Part shown: positions 1-11,645 of the stretch, in pieces | Layout: each line of letters starts with the position of its first letter | How positions within the stretch are numbered: the stretch's first letter is position 1 | Assembly: GCA_928212115.1 (NCBI GenBank) | Contig: CAKMRJ010005634.1 | Coordinates: 250,128,657-250,192,656, forward strand | Length of the DNA stretch: 64,000 nucleotides | Source of the DNA: Lactuca virosa | Lineage: Eukaryota; Streptophyta; Magnoliopsida; Asterales; Asteraceae | Direction: 5' to 3' | Translations under genes and position numbers: made by a program | Notes under the pieces: model-generated | The model's input: the letters and a program-made list of their open reading frames with translations, nothing else | Told to the model about the DNA's origin: nothing | Databases searched by the model: none

Positions 1-314
1 GAGTTCATTAGAGCCGATTTTGGAGTTAGCAACATCTCTCTCAAGTTCTCATTTGTCCTAGCTGTGTTGTGAACCGTTTGAGGCATCACACTTGGGGTAC
101 TAAGTTCTTAAAGGCCAAATACAACAAGTTCTACAAGCTACATAAAGAGGTAAACTCCTAACTAGTATTTTATGTTGTTTATGTCAATTGTTTTCTAGTT
201 GTAGGCTTAATGCTTTGGAAACAATGTTACATGTATAATTAGAGAAAACATAGATCCAAATCATTTAGGGTTGTATATGCACTATAGGATGTTGTAGTAT
301 ACTAAAACCCAACA
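1..314 (+). mobile_element. 3' end of a copia-type LTR (partial)
   Basis: The segment ends in AAAACCCAACA at 314, and its last ~250 bases resemble, in sense orientation, the end of the Copia-B LTRs (41007-41772, 57808-58561). Shared traits are a GAGGCATC box, an ATCTATG box and the terminal CCAACA. No primer-binding site follows 314, so this is a 3' LTR or a solo LTR. Its start is outside the window. It interrupts the leader of the minus-strand element P1; a target repeat (AATAC at 315-319) cannot be confirmed from one side. Confidence 0.6.
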
Positions 315-845
315 AATACTACCTTCCACACCAACCTGTAGTCGTCCCAAGTCCTCCTCCTAGGATCCTAATTCACAAGTACTCTATCCCTCACGGATAT
401 CAAACTACTCTCTCGGTAGATTCCTCAATGCTCATCTAGGCATCTCTCCTAGATTACTCAAAACTCTCTCTAAGAGATTCCTGCTATGTTCCCCTACTCA
501 GTACATACACAGAGCGAATAGCAGATAAGATCAATCCATAGCATACCCTAGGCTAGGGCATCATGAATCAGGCAACTCTAACTCTAAATTCTGAAATACC
601 TAGCCTATCCTCTAGCATGCAGCTCTAATATCTCATAATACAAACAAGTAATGGTATTTTGGGAAATCACCGTTCGGGCTCTGGCTGATTGTACACACTG
701 CTCCGTCTCGTTATCTCTTAAAAGTTCTTACTCGTTTTTAGAAAAATCATTTATTTTTAGAAAAAATTTCTCAAATCCTCAGTTTGAGCCCAAACATACC
801 CGAGAGTACATCTGAATCCCTCAAACCAAGGCTCTGATATCATGT
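315..845 (-). mobile_element. Leader region of gypsy-like element P1 with primer-binding site
   Basis: On the minus strand, TGATATCAGAGCC (about 830-843) lies just inside the LTR edge at 846. It matches the initiator-Met tRNA primer-binding site with one change. The sequence further in (CAATCAGCCAGAGCC, then an AAAATACCAT box) matches the leaders of element N (46328-46500) and P2. No coding sequence is visible. The region is cut at 314/315 by the copia LTR, and the rest of P1 is to the left of the window. Confidence 0.6.
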
Positions 846-1617
846 TGTAACACTCTAAATTTTCAACAAATTTTTCGTTTTTAAAATCACATAAAACCCC
901 AAATCACATTTCTCAAAAACCACAATTTATGAGTTATCAAAACACAAGTCAACAATTGTTTGATAATATCCCAGAATCCTTAAAAACATAAACTCCAACT
1001 CGTGTGTACAATCAACCCGACGCCTTCTCGCGATCCTGAGAAGTACCTGAAACACATATCACACAACACCGTAAGCACGAAGCTTAGTGAGTTCCCCAAA
1101 ATACCATGCACAAATAATTAGCCTCTCATGGCTAAATCTCAATAAGGAGCCTCCGATCATGTGTCTCAGTGAGGACCCTCCGATCATCACAACTCGGGTC
1201 GGACCCTCCAGTCCGGTATCTTAGTAAAGACCCTCCGGTCTCATAACTCGGTTTGGACCCTTCGGTCCTAACTCAATAAAGCACAAAAATAATATACATC
1301 ATGATAAAATGCATGATATCACATAACTCAGTATAAGCATATAAGACCCTCCGGTCAGTAAGTCAAATAAGACCCTCCGGTCAATAACTCATATAAGACC
1401 CTCTGGTCAATAAGTATTATGTGACAACCCGATACTTTTCCAATCAACAAAAGTCATTTTCGTTAAATACAATTTCAAATTTTATTTATTCCGTTAAGTT
1501 TGTAAGGGTTAGAAAACCATTTAAATTATATAATTAAAGTTTATATAAGTTTCGTAACCAAAAACGCTCGAAAAATCAAGTTTTCCCTCGAAAACAACAA
1601 AGATTTGTTCAACCCCT

Positions 1618-1958
1618 CGTTTTCAGCCGAAAACCCTCGGGCCAAAAATAGTTCTCGGCCGAGAACCCATCTCCGGCCAAAAACCTAACCGCTATAAAGG
1701 TTTCCACCCGAGAACTTGTTCATTTCTCACTCTTTCCACCCGAAAACTCTCTCAATTCTCTCCCAATGATTATCCAAGAACACCCTCATCTTCAAGAAGG
1801 AACCTTCAAATCTTCAAGTTTTCCCCAAGAACACCAAGAACAGCCTTCATACCTTCAAGGGCCGAAAATACCAGCAGATCTGAACCTTGATTTCGGCCGA
1901 AAACGTGTGTTCGGCCGAAAACCCAGTTTGCGGCCGAAAACTGCCTTGAGCCGAGAAC
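1618..1958 (+). repeat. CGGCCG-centred palindrome array around the TATA box, 5' LTR of A
   Basis: Repeated TTCGGCCGAAAA-type units occur as two clusters, 1618-1680 and about 1888-1958, with the TATA box at 1693-1699 between them. GTTCTCGGCCGAGAAC (1651-1666) is a perfect 16-bp palindrome ending 26 bp before the TATA box. The same array is in the 3' LTR (11844-12184). The role is unknown; position suggests promoter elements. Confidence 0.8.
1693..1699 (+). promoter_or_regulatory. TATA box of gypsy A 5' LTR
   Basis: TATAAAG lies 273 bp into the LTR and is repeated at 11919-11925 in the 3' LTR. It is the only good TATA match in the first part of the LTR, so transcription probably starts about 30 bp downstream (inference). 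Confidence 0.55.
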
Positions 1959-2168
1959 CTTGACCGAAAACTCTCCTTTTTCCACTTCAAACAAGTCTTG
2001 GTAACATTCCTAACACAAAAGCAAGTGTTTTCTAACACTTTATTTAATGGTTTCGCTAATTCAAATATAATTATGTGTTTAATTATCTTTAGGATACCAT
2101 TAATTCCACGTACTCCAACTCGAGGGTCATCTTTCTAGTTTCGCTATCCGACACGTGCACAAAGAACT

Positions 2169-3447
2169 GTGAGTTCATACCCCCTAAATTTTCATTGTTT
2201 TTAATGTTTTCAGGGGGGTTACAAGTAAAACACAAGGATTTATGTGCTTTTATACAAACGATTTCAAACAGATTTAAAAACTTTTGCAATGGATACAAAT
2301 CGGGAAATCATTTCATTTTATAAAAATATTTAAATACTTTTAGCCCTTTTGTAATATGTCGAGCATAAGGGTAATTACGTATACAATTAAATTGCAAATG
2401 TTCTAATTTCACTTCAAAACATACATTTAAATTATAGTCAGTATAGTTTGGGAATCCCTACACTATTTTGCTAAGTACAATACACAGAATCTAAACATTT
2501 ATTCAAACTATAATAGGTACAGTTTGAGAAACACTACTCTATCACAATGGTACAAGAACACACACTACTAAATAATTATTTAATTATAATTATTTTATAT
2601 TACAAGAACGTGACTATAAGGTTACACCTACATATTCAAATACCAAAAAAGGATCACTACACCACACTATTCATAAACTAGTTAATACAGGGTTGTGAGG
2701 CACTACTTCGGGTACGCACCAGGGTACAGATTCAAGTCCTATAAATTATAGCCAGAGTCTCCCAGATTAAGAGCGTGAGGTTTGTGTATAGATCTATATG
2801 GGACTGACAATCCCACACCCAAACTGCTAGCTACAGTTAGGCAGGCATGCTTGGGGGTGACAAATGTCATAATACCGACGCCTGAAGAACGCCGTAGAGG
2901 CCACTAGGTCATATTAGCATGGTTATATGAAACTCATAACAGTATAACTAACAAGTATGTTTATGGGATTAACTCTACTTCAATGGTTTTATTTTAATTA
3001 ATAAGACTACAATACACTATTTACTCTACAGCTGGTAGTAACCAGGCGTTTATACAAGGTTTTCATACAAACATCACCGTGGCTCATTACTTTACTCTAC
3101 AATTGGTAAATACCAGGTTTTCATACTAAGATTTTATACAGACACTAATATAGTACACTACTTTCACTACAACTGGTGGTATCCATGAATACATACAAGG
3201 GTTTTTCATACAGTTACAGATACAATACACCGTTTTTCTAACACAGAGTACACTAATACAGTATACAAATACAAGAAACATACATGACTACACTACTATC
3301 ACCATAGAAAATATTGGAATTTTCTTGAGAAACTCGAAGTATTTTCAAAGTACAAAGACAATTTTTCCAGCACTAAAACATACTTATGAACTCACCAACT
3401 TAAATGTTCATACACTTTCAAAATCACTTGTATTCTCACGGAACCAG
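2169..3447 (+). promoter_or_regulatory. Predicted leader-intron signals in 5' LTR of A
   Basis: GTGAGTTCAT at 2169 looks like a splice donor. CTTATGAACTCACC (about 3383-3396) could supply a branch site. The acceptor position seen in related LTRs (TTGTATTCTCAG) reads CTCAC here, with the next AG at 3446-3447. If real, ~1.28 kb including the structured module would be removed from the leader. The match is weaker than in B, Y, G2 and N because the CAG is changed. Confidence 0.35.
2746..2927 (+). other. Conserved multi-hairpin LTR module, copy A1
   Basis: The ends are complementary: TTATAGCCA (2746-2754) and TGGTTATA (2920-2927), with one G:T pair. Inside lie the palindrome TATAGATCTATA (2787-2798), the hairpin TGGGA-loop-TCCCA (2799-2815), a CTGCTAGCTACAG hairpin, TGACAAATGTCA and GACGCCTGAAGAACG. 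The same order is found in four other LTR families in this window, with compensating changes. I do not recognise it as a known RNA. Confidence 0.7.
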
Positions 3448-3682
3448 TAGATAGGTACACCCGTAGGGTTTTGAGAAGACGAAGCTTTTAGAGTCGCGTC
3501 TTTTATACTTTTGTTATACTTTTGCTGTATACAAACTATGTATCAAACAGATGTAAATACCATATATATATAATGTAATGGTTGTGTTTACTTTGATTAC
3601 TACGATGCAATTGTTGTGATACTGTATATGACGTCCTCCACCCCCGAATGTTTCCGCCGTCTCGGTTTGGAGGTGTGACAGA

Positions 3683-3698
3683 TTGATATCAGAGCATT
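3683..3698 (+). other. Primer-binding site of gypsy A
   Basis: TTGATATCAGAGC begins 2-3 bp after the LTR end at 3680. It matches the usual plant initiator-Met tRNA site TGGTATCAGAGC except for changes at its start. The bases 3699-4315 that follow are leader with no feature I can identify. Confidence 0.75.
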
Positions 3699-4315
3699 GT
3701 TTATAGTGAACTAAGTATATCAAACCTTACATGATATACAACTATAAATGCAAAGGGGCCGAAGCGCTCTGAACTAAAAGTAGACTTTTAAAATCCAAGT
3801 ATTTTATAAAAAGTATGCAAGTATACATACACACTAGAAACAGTATCACAGTAAGAACTACATAAAAGTATTTAAGATAAGTTGGACACTACGGTTAAAC
3901 CTGGATAGTTATGTAATCATATCTGGGATAAATATAACCTGATCAACTATATTTATCCGAGATATGACCAACATGTGTTTGGGAGTGACTGTGGTGTTGC
4001 AATAACTCTAAAACTTACCCATCTTATATACAAGGAGGAGCACTAAAACCAAATATAAAATTTAAAATACTATAGGCGTATTTTATGGCACCATCACCCT
4101 ACATAGCTTCATTTCACGTATTACAAATTCTCACCATTGAATGTCTGCGCTTGCTTGCTTATGTTAGTAAAATTCTATTATAGATCGCTGGTAGTACTCT
4201 ATAGAAATCAGGTTATGTTACGACTAGGACTAAGATATACCTTGTTCAAAATACCTGACTCTTGACCACTATAGAGGAGTTATTATCATTTCCACTTGAA
4301 TCTTTTTAGAAAAAG

Positions 4316-5863
4316 ATGCCTCCCAAGAAGTCCAACAGAAAGAACAACAATCCTCCGACAAATCCGTCGCCACCACCTCCCCAGTACGACCCTACTGTCT
4401 TCCAAGCAGCGGTAACCGCCGCTGTGGCAGTTGCCATGTCACAGATCAATGCAAGCGGAAATAGTGGGTCGGGTAGTGGTGCAAATCCTTTAAATCAAGG
4501 GGATAGTCATGGGCACCCAAGGGAGTGCTCCTACAAAGACTTCACTAACGCGAAACCCAAGTCCTTCGACAGCACCTGAGGCGTCATTGCACTAACTCGT
4601 TGGTTTGAGAAGATCGAATCAATCTTCGAAATCTGTGCATACCCCGAGACAAGCAAGGTGAAGTTTGCAGCATGCACTTTCATAGACAGATCGCTCACTT
4701 GGTGGAACAGCCAAGTCAAATCCCTGACTCTTCCGGTAGCAAATGTTATGAGTTGGGAGGATTTGAAGGAGTTAATGTTGGTTGAATACTGCCCGCATGG
4801 CAAGATGCAGAAACTGGAGCAAGAGCTCTGGAATCTGAAGATGAAGGGTTCCGACATTGCTTCTTATACTGCTAGGTTTAGTGACCTGGCTCTTTTGTGC
4901 CCCGGGTTGATCACCCCGGAGAGCAAGAAAGTTGAGAGATATATATGGGGATTGACACCCCCAACTCAAGGGAATGTATTAGCTACTAAACCCCTCACAT
5001 TTGACAGTGTCAAGCGTCTGGCACAGGCCTTAGTGGATCCCGGGGATAGCCACAACCCCACAACAACTACTCCTGAACCACAGAAAGAAGGTAGTGGAAA
5101 GAAGAAGTTCTGGAACAAGCGTAAGGGCAAATCTTCGCAAGAGCCCTCTAAGAAACAACAAACAGTGGCAGCCCATGTTGCTACCATTCCTTCGGCTGTT
5201 CCCACTACTCAAGCACCTGCCAATAGATATGCTGGAAATCTCCCAAGGTAAAACAAATGTAACTTCCATCATCACGGACCTTGTCGTGACTTGCAATGTA
5301 CCAACTGTGGAAAAAAGGGACACACAATCCGTTTCTGCAAAGCACAAGTCCAACCAACCAATCAGGCTCCTGGAGCTGGAGTGGGCCAAGCCTGCTATGG
5401 GTGTGACGAGACCGGGCACTACAAGAGGAATTGCCCTAAAGCAACAACTGTGGGCAACACAGGGAAATTGCTAGCAATGGGCCAGGAGGAGGCAGTCGTT
5501 GATCCCACCGTAGTTACAGGTACGTTCCTCCTCGACAACTCTTATGCATGCATTCTCTTTGATAGTGGTACGGAGAGAAATTTTGTTAGTCACAAATTCA
5601 AGCATTTACTCAATCATAAATCTCGACCTCTAACCGAAACGTTCACCGTCGAAATGGCTAACGGAAAGAAAGAGAGCACTAACTATGTATTCATAGGATG
5701 TACCCTCACCCTAAATGATTATTCCTTTCCAATCGATCTTATGCCGGTCTGCATAAAGATTTTTGATGTCATCATTGGCATGGACTGGTTAAGCCTTCAT
5801 CGCACGGATATTCTTTGGTTGAAAAAGTCATTCGTCTTAATCTGCCAAATGGCGAAGCCCTGA
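4316..5863 (+). pseudogene. gag: gag and aspartic protease of gypsy A (broken)
   Basis: The ATG at 4316 opens a proline-rich N-terminus (MPPKKSNRK). One frame then runs to ~5830 with in-frame stops at 4577-4579 and 5249-5251. It covers the Retrotrans_gag core (AACTFIDRSLTWWNSQV, near 4670), two CCHC knuckles (CTNCGKKGHTIRFC at ~5294 and CYGCDETGHYKRNC at ~5393) and a protease with the active-site triad written LFDSGTERNF (~5557). A frame change near 5825 separates it from the reverse transcriptase. In the family, gag forms the particle and the protease cuts the polyprotein. The stops make it non-functional. Confidence 0.88.
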
Positions 5864-7542
5864 TCATCTATGGTGATAAACTCAGCACAAACCTTCGTAT
5901 CATTCCGTGCATCAAAGCCTAAAAATATCTGCGAAAGGAGTTTCATGCATTCCTAGCCCATGTCGTAAATGAAAAGCAAGAAGTTAAAGACCTCGAGAGC
6001 ATCCCCGAAGTCTGCGACTTTCCAGATATCTTCCCTGCAGATCTTCCAGGAGTTCCTCCCGAACGCCAAGTCGAGTTCCGAATCGACTTAATCCCCGGAG
6101 CTACCCCCGTAGCCAAATCCCCTTACCGTCTAGCGCCGGCAGAAATGCAAGAGTTATCCAGCCAGCTTAATGAACTGCTCAACAAGGGATTCATCAGACC
6201 AAGCTTCTCACCCTGGGGAGCACTGGTCTTATTCGTGAAAAAGCAGGATGAGTCCTTCTTAATGTGCATAGATTATCGCGAACAAACCAGCTCACCATTA
6301 AAAATCGCTACCCTCTACCCAGAATCGAAGATCTCTTCGATCAACTCCAAGGAGCCAGCTACTTCACAAAGATAAACCTGAGATCGGGGTACCATCAATT
6401 ACGAGTCCACGAGGGTGATGTTCCTAAGACAGCATTTCGGACTCGATATGGTCACTACAAGTTTGTAGTGATGCCCTTTGGTCTAACCAACGCACCTGTT
6501 GTATTCATGGATTTAATGTACCGGGTGTGTTGCCCCTTCCTAGACAAATTTGTGATAGTGTTCATAGATGATATACTTATCTATTCACGGAGTGAGGAAG
6601 ATCATAGACAACATTTGAGGCAAGTGCTAGGAACTTTAAGGGCGGAGAAGCTATACACAAAATTCTCGAAGTGCGAATTTCGGACCAGAAAGGTAACTTT
6701 CCTCGGTCACGTGGTTAGCGAAGAAGGCATGCATGTGGACCCTTCCAAAATTAAAGCAATCGAGAATTGGTTAGCACCGAAGACGCCCACAGAAATCCGT
6801 CAATTCTTGGGTCTTGTTGGCTACTATCGCAAATTAATCCAAAATTTCTTCGGGATTGCTAAGCCTCTTACCACCCTGACTCAGAAAGGTGTAGTCTTTA
6901 GTTAGGGAGAAAAAAAAAAGTCACTGCGTTCCAACATTGAAGTGGGCCCTATGCAGCACACCTATCTTGTCTCTTCCTGAAGGGACGAAGGACTTCGTTG
7001 TCTACTACGATGCATCCAATTAGGGGCTAGGCTGTGTGCTCATGCAACGAGGAAAAGTTATTGCTTATGCCTCGAGACAGCTGAAGGCACACGAAGTCAA
7101 CTATACAACTCATGATCTGGAGTTGGGAGCAATGATCTTCACATTAAAGATCTAGAGACATTACCGCTACGGGACCAAGTGCACTGTCTTCACCGACCAT
7201 AAAAGCCTTCAGCATATATTTGATCAAAAAGAACTTAACATGAGGCAACGACGTTGGGTAGAATTGCTCAATGATTACGAGTGTGAAATACGCTATCATC
7301 CCAGCAAGGCCAATGTGGTAGCGGATGCCCTTAGCCGAAAGGAGTACTCTGGTCGCAGAGTGAAGGCACTGACAATGACAATCCATTCCCATCTGTCCGC
7401 CCAAATCAGAGAGGCTCAGCTGGAAGCCTTAAAACCAGGGAACATATCGGATGAAGCCTTGAGGGGAATGGAGAAGAACTTGGAGATCAAGGGGGACGGA
7501 GTTTACTATTTCATGAACCGGATCTAGACCCCAAAGTTCGGT
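5833..7542 (+). pseudogene. pol: Reverse transcriptase and RNase H of gypsy A (broken)
   Basis: The linker to the RT begins in frame 1 (DIFPADLPGVPPE near 6027). A stop lies near 5920 and a frame change near 6280. The next frame carries the RT core: YFTKINLRSGYHQLRV (~6360), MPFGLTNAP (~6471) and the catalytic FIDDILIY (~6564). It ends at a stop near 6903 in an A-rich slip (6908-6918). RNase H follows with YYDAS (~7003), DHKSLQHIF (~7197) and RYHPSKANVVADALSR (~7290), with more stops (7021, 7153 and 7527). The reading is then cut at 7547 by solo LTR B and resumes at 10285. Confidence 0.88.
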
Positions 7543-7744
7543 GGTTATGTCACAACTAGAAAATTTTCCGATCTAAAAACCAAATCAAAGGAGTCCTGTA
7601 TATGTAATAGTTATAGCTATATTACTATTATGATATGGTAATGTAATTTTTGAAAATTATACTACCCTAAACCCTCATGAGCTATGCAATTAAATGTGAT
7701 ACGGGATTTACGTCAAATATAAATCACACAAACAATAAAGTCAA

Positions 7745-8095
7745 CATATTGGAGTTCATACACTTTAAGACCATAAACACCTTTATTAGACCAAGTTAGA
7801 CCATGAACACATTCCTAGGCAACATATTGGGCGTAAACACTCTAAAATACCATAGCTAGGCCGTGAACACATCCCTAGGTAGTGTCTTGTGCGTAAACCA
7901 CTTGAATAAGCCAAACTTACCATGAACACATTCCTAGGAAACATATTGAGCGTAAACCCCTCCCCATGAACACCTTTAGGCCGTAAACCCCTCCACATGA
8001 GCATATTAGGCCGTAAACTCAGAAGAGAAAAGGAATATGGAACCGTGAACCCCTTTGGTGGACCATCCATGAGCGTAAACACCGAGATATTTCAA
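7745..8095 (+). repeat. Tandem array of GTGAACAC/CGTAAAC units in solo LTR B
   Basis: Units such as CCATGAACACATTCCTAGG and GCGTAAACAC alternate about every 50 bp. The array is in the first fifth of the LTR, the same relative place as the palindrome arrays of A, G2, Y and P1, but the motif is unrelated. Confidence 0.65.
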
Positions 8096-8910
8096 GGTGT
8101 TTACGGATTTGTGAGTTGTCAACTACCATTTTCCCATGCAAATCCCATTAATTTATGAATTAACCTCTAGTAATAGACATTAAACATCAGTAATCAAAGC
8201 AAACATCCTATCAACTTCTCATTCCCATATGAAGGAGTGTAAACCGCATTTCCCATTTCACAAACTCATTTTCATTCACTATAAACCTCCGTAAACTCTC
8301 TCAAGCATTCAGCCAAGTTCCAAAAGCCATTTCTTCATAATCTCTTCTAAGTTTCTGTACGTTAATTCATGTCTAGTAATTGTTTCATACATTTAGTTAT
8401 TGAAATTATTCTACTCACACATAAATTTATGTGTTAATAACCTTAGGCTAGCAAAAATCCTCAAGAAATTCATCCAACACTTCAAGTGTTCTAGGCTCCA
8501 ATTTTCACCTCACCTCTTTAACCACACTTTCTCCCACCTAAGGTGAGCCTCATACCCCTCTTTTGAGTTTTCATTGTTTTTGGGGGAGGATACATGTCAA
8601 AGCCTTGTTCAAATCTTGATATAATTGCTTGTTATGCATGTGTGCTATGTTATATGTGTTTAAGAGTATAAAACTTTGCATGAAGTAGTTCAAAAACTCG
8701 AGATTTTGAACAAGTCTCAAGAGTTTGAACCATAGTTCACAAATTTATGTGTAGAAACAAAAACTAGTATGTTATGGAAAATAAGTCACACATTGTTATG
8801 TCAAGAACTATAAGGATTTACTCCAAATTTTTGCTTAGACAAGTTGTTGACATAAAATTTTGAAAAATGTAAAACTATAAAAGTTTATGTTAATTTGGAC
8901 CATTTTCGGC

Positions 8911-8913
<3 letters not shown>

Positions 8914-8976
<63 letters not shown>
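8914..8976. repeat. (AT)n microsatellite
   Basis: About 63 bp of uninterrupted AT repeats lie inside solo LTR B. Confidence 0.95.
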
Positions 8977-8979
<3 letters not shown>

Positions 8980-9488
8980 GTCATTTTGGAACATGGGATG
9001 AATTTGAGTAATTATTGAACTTTTCGATTTCTAAAGGACCAAAAATGGAATTATTGGATAAATAAGGGACTTTTTGAACACTTTCTTAAATATAAGTCTA
9101 AAATGAGCATTTTGGAAGTAACGGGCCATTTTCAACAATTCTTGTAGTTTTGGATCACTTATGACACTTTTTGACAAATATGGGCATTAACTGATAATTT
9201 AAAAAAAGAAGGACCATTTTTGCTAACATCGATACTATTGGGTCATTTTTGATAAATATGATTCAAAGTGGATTATTTTCAATAAACGAAACGAAACGAA
9301 ATACCTAGTCAACGAGCACAACTAATGTTACGAAACAAAAACGAAATATCTAGTCAACAAGTGCAACTATTGTTATTTATTAAATAAATAACGGATTTCA
9401 ACTATTTGCGTAAATATTGGTTAGTATTCTAGTCAGATGAATCTTCACCGTACCTATATAATAGTGTACGTTTAAAGTCTTGTAAGAG

Positions 9489-9672
9489 TTATAACCAGAG
9501 TCTCCTGGAGGGAGAGTGGAAATTTGTGTATAGATCTATACGGGGTTGACACCCCGCACCTTCGTTGTTCGCTACAGCTAGACCGGCCAGTCTAGGGTGA
9601 CAAATGTCTTAAACAAAACCGACGCCTGAAGAACGTCTATACAGACACTCCGTCATTTTAGTATGGTTATAA
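9489..9672 (+). other. Conserved multi-hairpin LTR module, copy B
   Basis: The perfect outer pair is TTATAACCA (9489-9497) and TGGTTATAA (9664-9672). The central palindrome is GTATAGATCTATAC, followed by the hairpin CGGGGTTGACACCCCG (9541-9556). The stem differs from copy A (GGGG/CCCC instead of GGGA/TCCC) but stays paired. CTAGAC/GTCTAG forms the next stem, then TGACAAATGTC and GACGCCTGAAGAACGTC. Confidence 0.7.
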
Positions 9673-10284
9673 CGACTCACTTAGAATATAACAAAATATA
9701 TTTATGCGGATTACACCTTTTGATTATAATCGATTATGGTTTGGTTACCTCAATGAAACTTTATCACACAAGTCTTAGGGTTTTAAGACTGCTATTTTTG
9801 TATATCAGAAAATATAGGATTTTCTAGAGAAAATGATTTTATACAATTTTGAAAGATAATATACTGAAGCACACATGCAACTATACTTTATTGGAAACAA
9901 GACTTACAACTATTTTAACAGAAAATATTGGATTTTCTGGGTTTCTAAACTATCACAAATTTTTATACAAATATGCTTATGAACTCACCAACATATTTTA
10001 TGTTGACGCTTTTCAAATGACTTGTATTCTCAGGAAATCAGTAAGCAAGTTTATGGAACGCAGACTCAGGGTTATTTTGCTGTAGTTTGGAATTTACTTA
10101 CTAATGTCTCTTTTGTGTAATTTGAGAACAAATACATGATGTAAAACAATGTAAGTTTGTTATCTTAATGTATGATGTTTGGATTTGCTATGTTTCATTT
10201 ATATTTAAATGTTATGATACTCTACATTGACGTCACCCCCCTCCGGACATTTCCTCCGTTCTGGTCCGGGGGTGTGAAAGGTTA

Positions 10285-11592
10285 CAGGGAGGTTGTCATG
10301 AACGAAGCCCACAAAACTCGATACTCCGTTCACCCAGGTTCAGATAAGATGTATCTGGATCTCAAGAAACTCTATTGGTGGCCAAACATGAAAGCAGAAA
10401 TTGCTACCTTCGTGGGCAAGTACCTAACTTGCGCCAAGGTGAATGTGGAATATCAAAAGCCCTCAGGTTTACTCCAACAGCCGGAAATACCTGAGTGGAA
10501 GTGGGAACGAATTACGATGGACTTCATAACCAAATTGCCCAAGACCCCGAGTGGCCATGACACTATCTCGGTAATCGTCGACAGACTGACCAAGTCCACC
10601 CACTTCCTGCCGATCAAAGAAACATACAAGATGGAGAGACTGACACGAACCTACATCCAAGAGATAGTAAGACTGCACGGTGTGCCTATATCTATTATCT
10701 CGGATAGAGATAGCAGATTCACCTCGAGATTTAGCAGTCACTGCAGAAGGCTCTTGGAACTAAGCTGGATATGAGCACAGCTTATCATCCACAAACCGAC
10801 GGGAAGAGTGAGAAAACCATTCAAACGCTAGAAGAAATGCTGAGAGCATGTGTTATGGATTTTGGCAAGTCGTGGGACCCCCATTTTCCCCTGGTCGAGT
10901 TTTCCAACAACAACAGCTATCACTCTAGTATTAAGGCTGCTCCATTTGAAGCCCTCTATGGTCGTAAGTGCAGATCCCCTCTGTGTTGGGTTGAGGTGGG
11001 TGACATGCAGCTAGCTAGAGGTCAAGCCCCTGATAGCACTCTCACTGGCCCGGAAATCATTCGAGAAACCACCGAAAAGATCGTGCAAATCCGAGAACGA
11101 CTAAAAGCTTCCAGAGGTAGACAAAAGAGCTACGCTGACAAAAGACGAAAACCCTTGGAATTCCAGGTTGGTGACCGTGTTTTGTTGAAGGTATCACCTT
11201 GGAAGGGCATGATACGCTTCGGAAAGCGTGGAAAGCTAAATCCAAGATACATTGGGCCATTCAAGATCCTCGCTAGGATCGGCCCCGTAGCCTACAAACT
11301 CCGGTTGCCGCAAGAACTTAACAACATTCACCCCGTCTTTCACGTGTCAAACCTTAAAAAGTGTTTATCCAATGAAACCCTTGTGATCCCACTCGATGAG
11401 ATCGAGGTCAACGAGAATCTTAACTTCGTGGAAGAACCAGTCTAAATCATGGATCGGGAAGTCAAACGAACGAAACAAAGTCGCATACCGATAGTGAAGG
11501 TTCGCTAGAATGCCAAGCGGGGACCTGAATTCACTTGGGAGTGAGAAGACCAGATGCAGCATAAGTACCCACATCTTTTTCCTAGTCCATGA
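10285..11592 (+). pseudogene. pol: Integrase and chromodomain-like tail of gypsy A (broken)
   Basis: The frame opens with the zinc-finger region (HPGSDKMYLDLKKLYWWP near 10330). It continues through the first catalytic Asp (MDFITKLPK, ~10518) and the second (SDRDSRFTSRF, ~10698). A one-base loss near 10735 shifts the frame. The third catalytic residue follows in AYHPQTDGKSE (~10780), then a GPY-like end (YIGPFKILARIGPVAYKL, ~11250). After a stop at 11443-11445 a tail (MDREVKRTKQ...; FTWE) with two further stops resembles the C-terminal chromodomain of chromoviruses. The family product inserts the cDNA into host DNA; this copy cannot be translated whole. Confidence 0.88.
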
Positions 11593-11632
11593 TTGTATTC
11601 TATAAGTAGAATTTCGGGACGAAATACCCTCT

Positions 11633-11645
11633 AACGGGGGGATGA
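11633..11645 (+). other. Polypurine tract of gypsy A
   Basis: AACGGGGGGATGA lies directly before the 3' LTR start TGTGACAACC at 11646. The complement of the same tract precedes the G2 LTR (61969-61981). It primes plus-strand synthesis in the family. Confidence 0.85.

Larger units (their letters stand above)
1420..3680 (+). repeat. 5' LTR of gypsy A
   Basis: The LTR is 2261 bp, TG...CA, and nearly identical to 11646-13857. In order it shows CGGCCG-centred palindromes (1618-1680), a TATA box TATAAAG (1693-1699), more palindromes (1890-1958), a GTGAGTTCATACCCC box (2169), the structured module (2746-2927), CTTATGAACTCACC (about 3383) and CTTGTATTCTCAC (about 3428). It contains about 50 bp near 3500-3570 that the 3' LTR lacks. 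Confidence 0.93.
8543..10033 (+). promoter_or_regulatory. Predicted leader-intron signals in solo LTR B
   Basis: AAG|GTGAGCC at 8543 fits a splice donor. GAACTCACC (~9980) could serve as a branch region, and TTGTATTCTCAG ending at 10033 is a good acceptor. The span (1491 bp) encloses the structured module at 9489-9672. There is no transcript evidence. Confidence 0.4.
7548..10279 (+). mobile_element. Solo LTR B nested in gypsy A
   Basis: This 2732-bp insert begins TGTCACAACT and ends GGGTGTGAAA, where TGTGACA would be expected. It is flanked by GGTTA at 7543-7547 and 10280-10284. The uninterrupted site is seen in G2 (complement near 63143), which proves the insertion. There is no primer site, polypurine tract or coding region, so it is one LTR left after recombination. 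It carries a tandem array (about 7745-8095), GTGAGCCTCATACCCC (8543), an (AT)n tract (8914-8976), the structured module (9489-9672), TTATGAACTCACC (~9977) and CTTGTATTCTCAG (10021-10033). Confidence 0.92.

Noticed and set aside
2169..2226. A ~50-nt mini-intron GTGAGTT...TTTTCAG within A LTR
   Set aside because: Too short for a plant intron, and the AG is missing from the equivalent place in B, Y and G2; the CCCC/GGGG hairpin or use of a distant acceptor explains it better.
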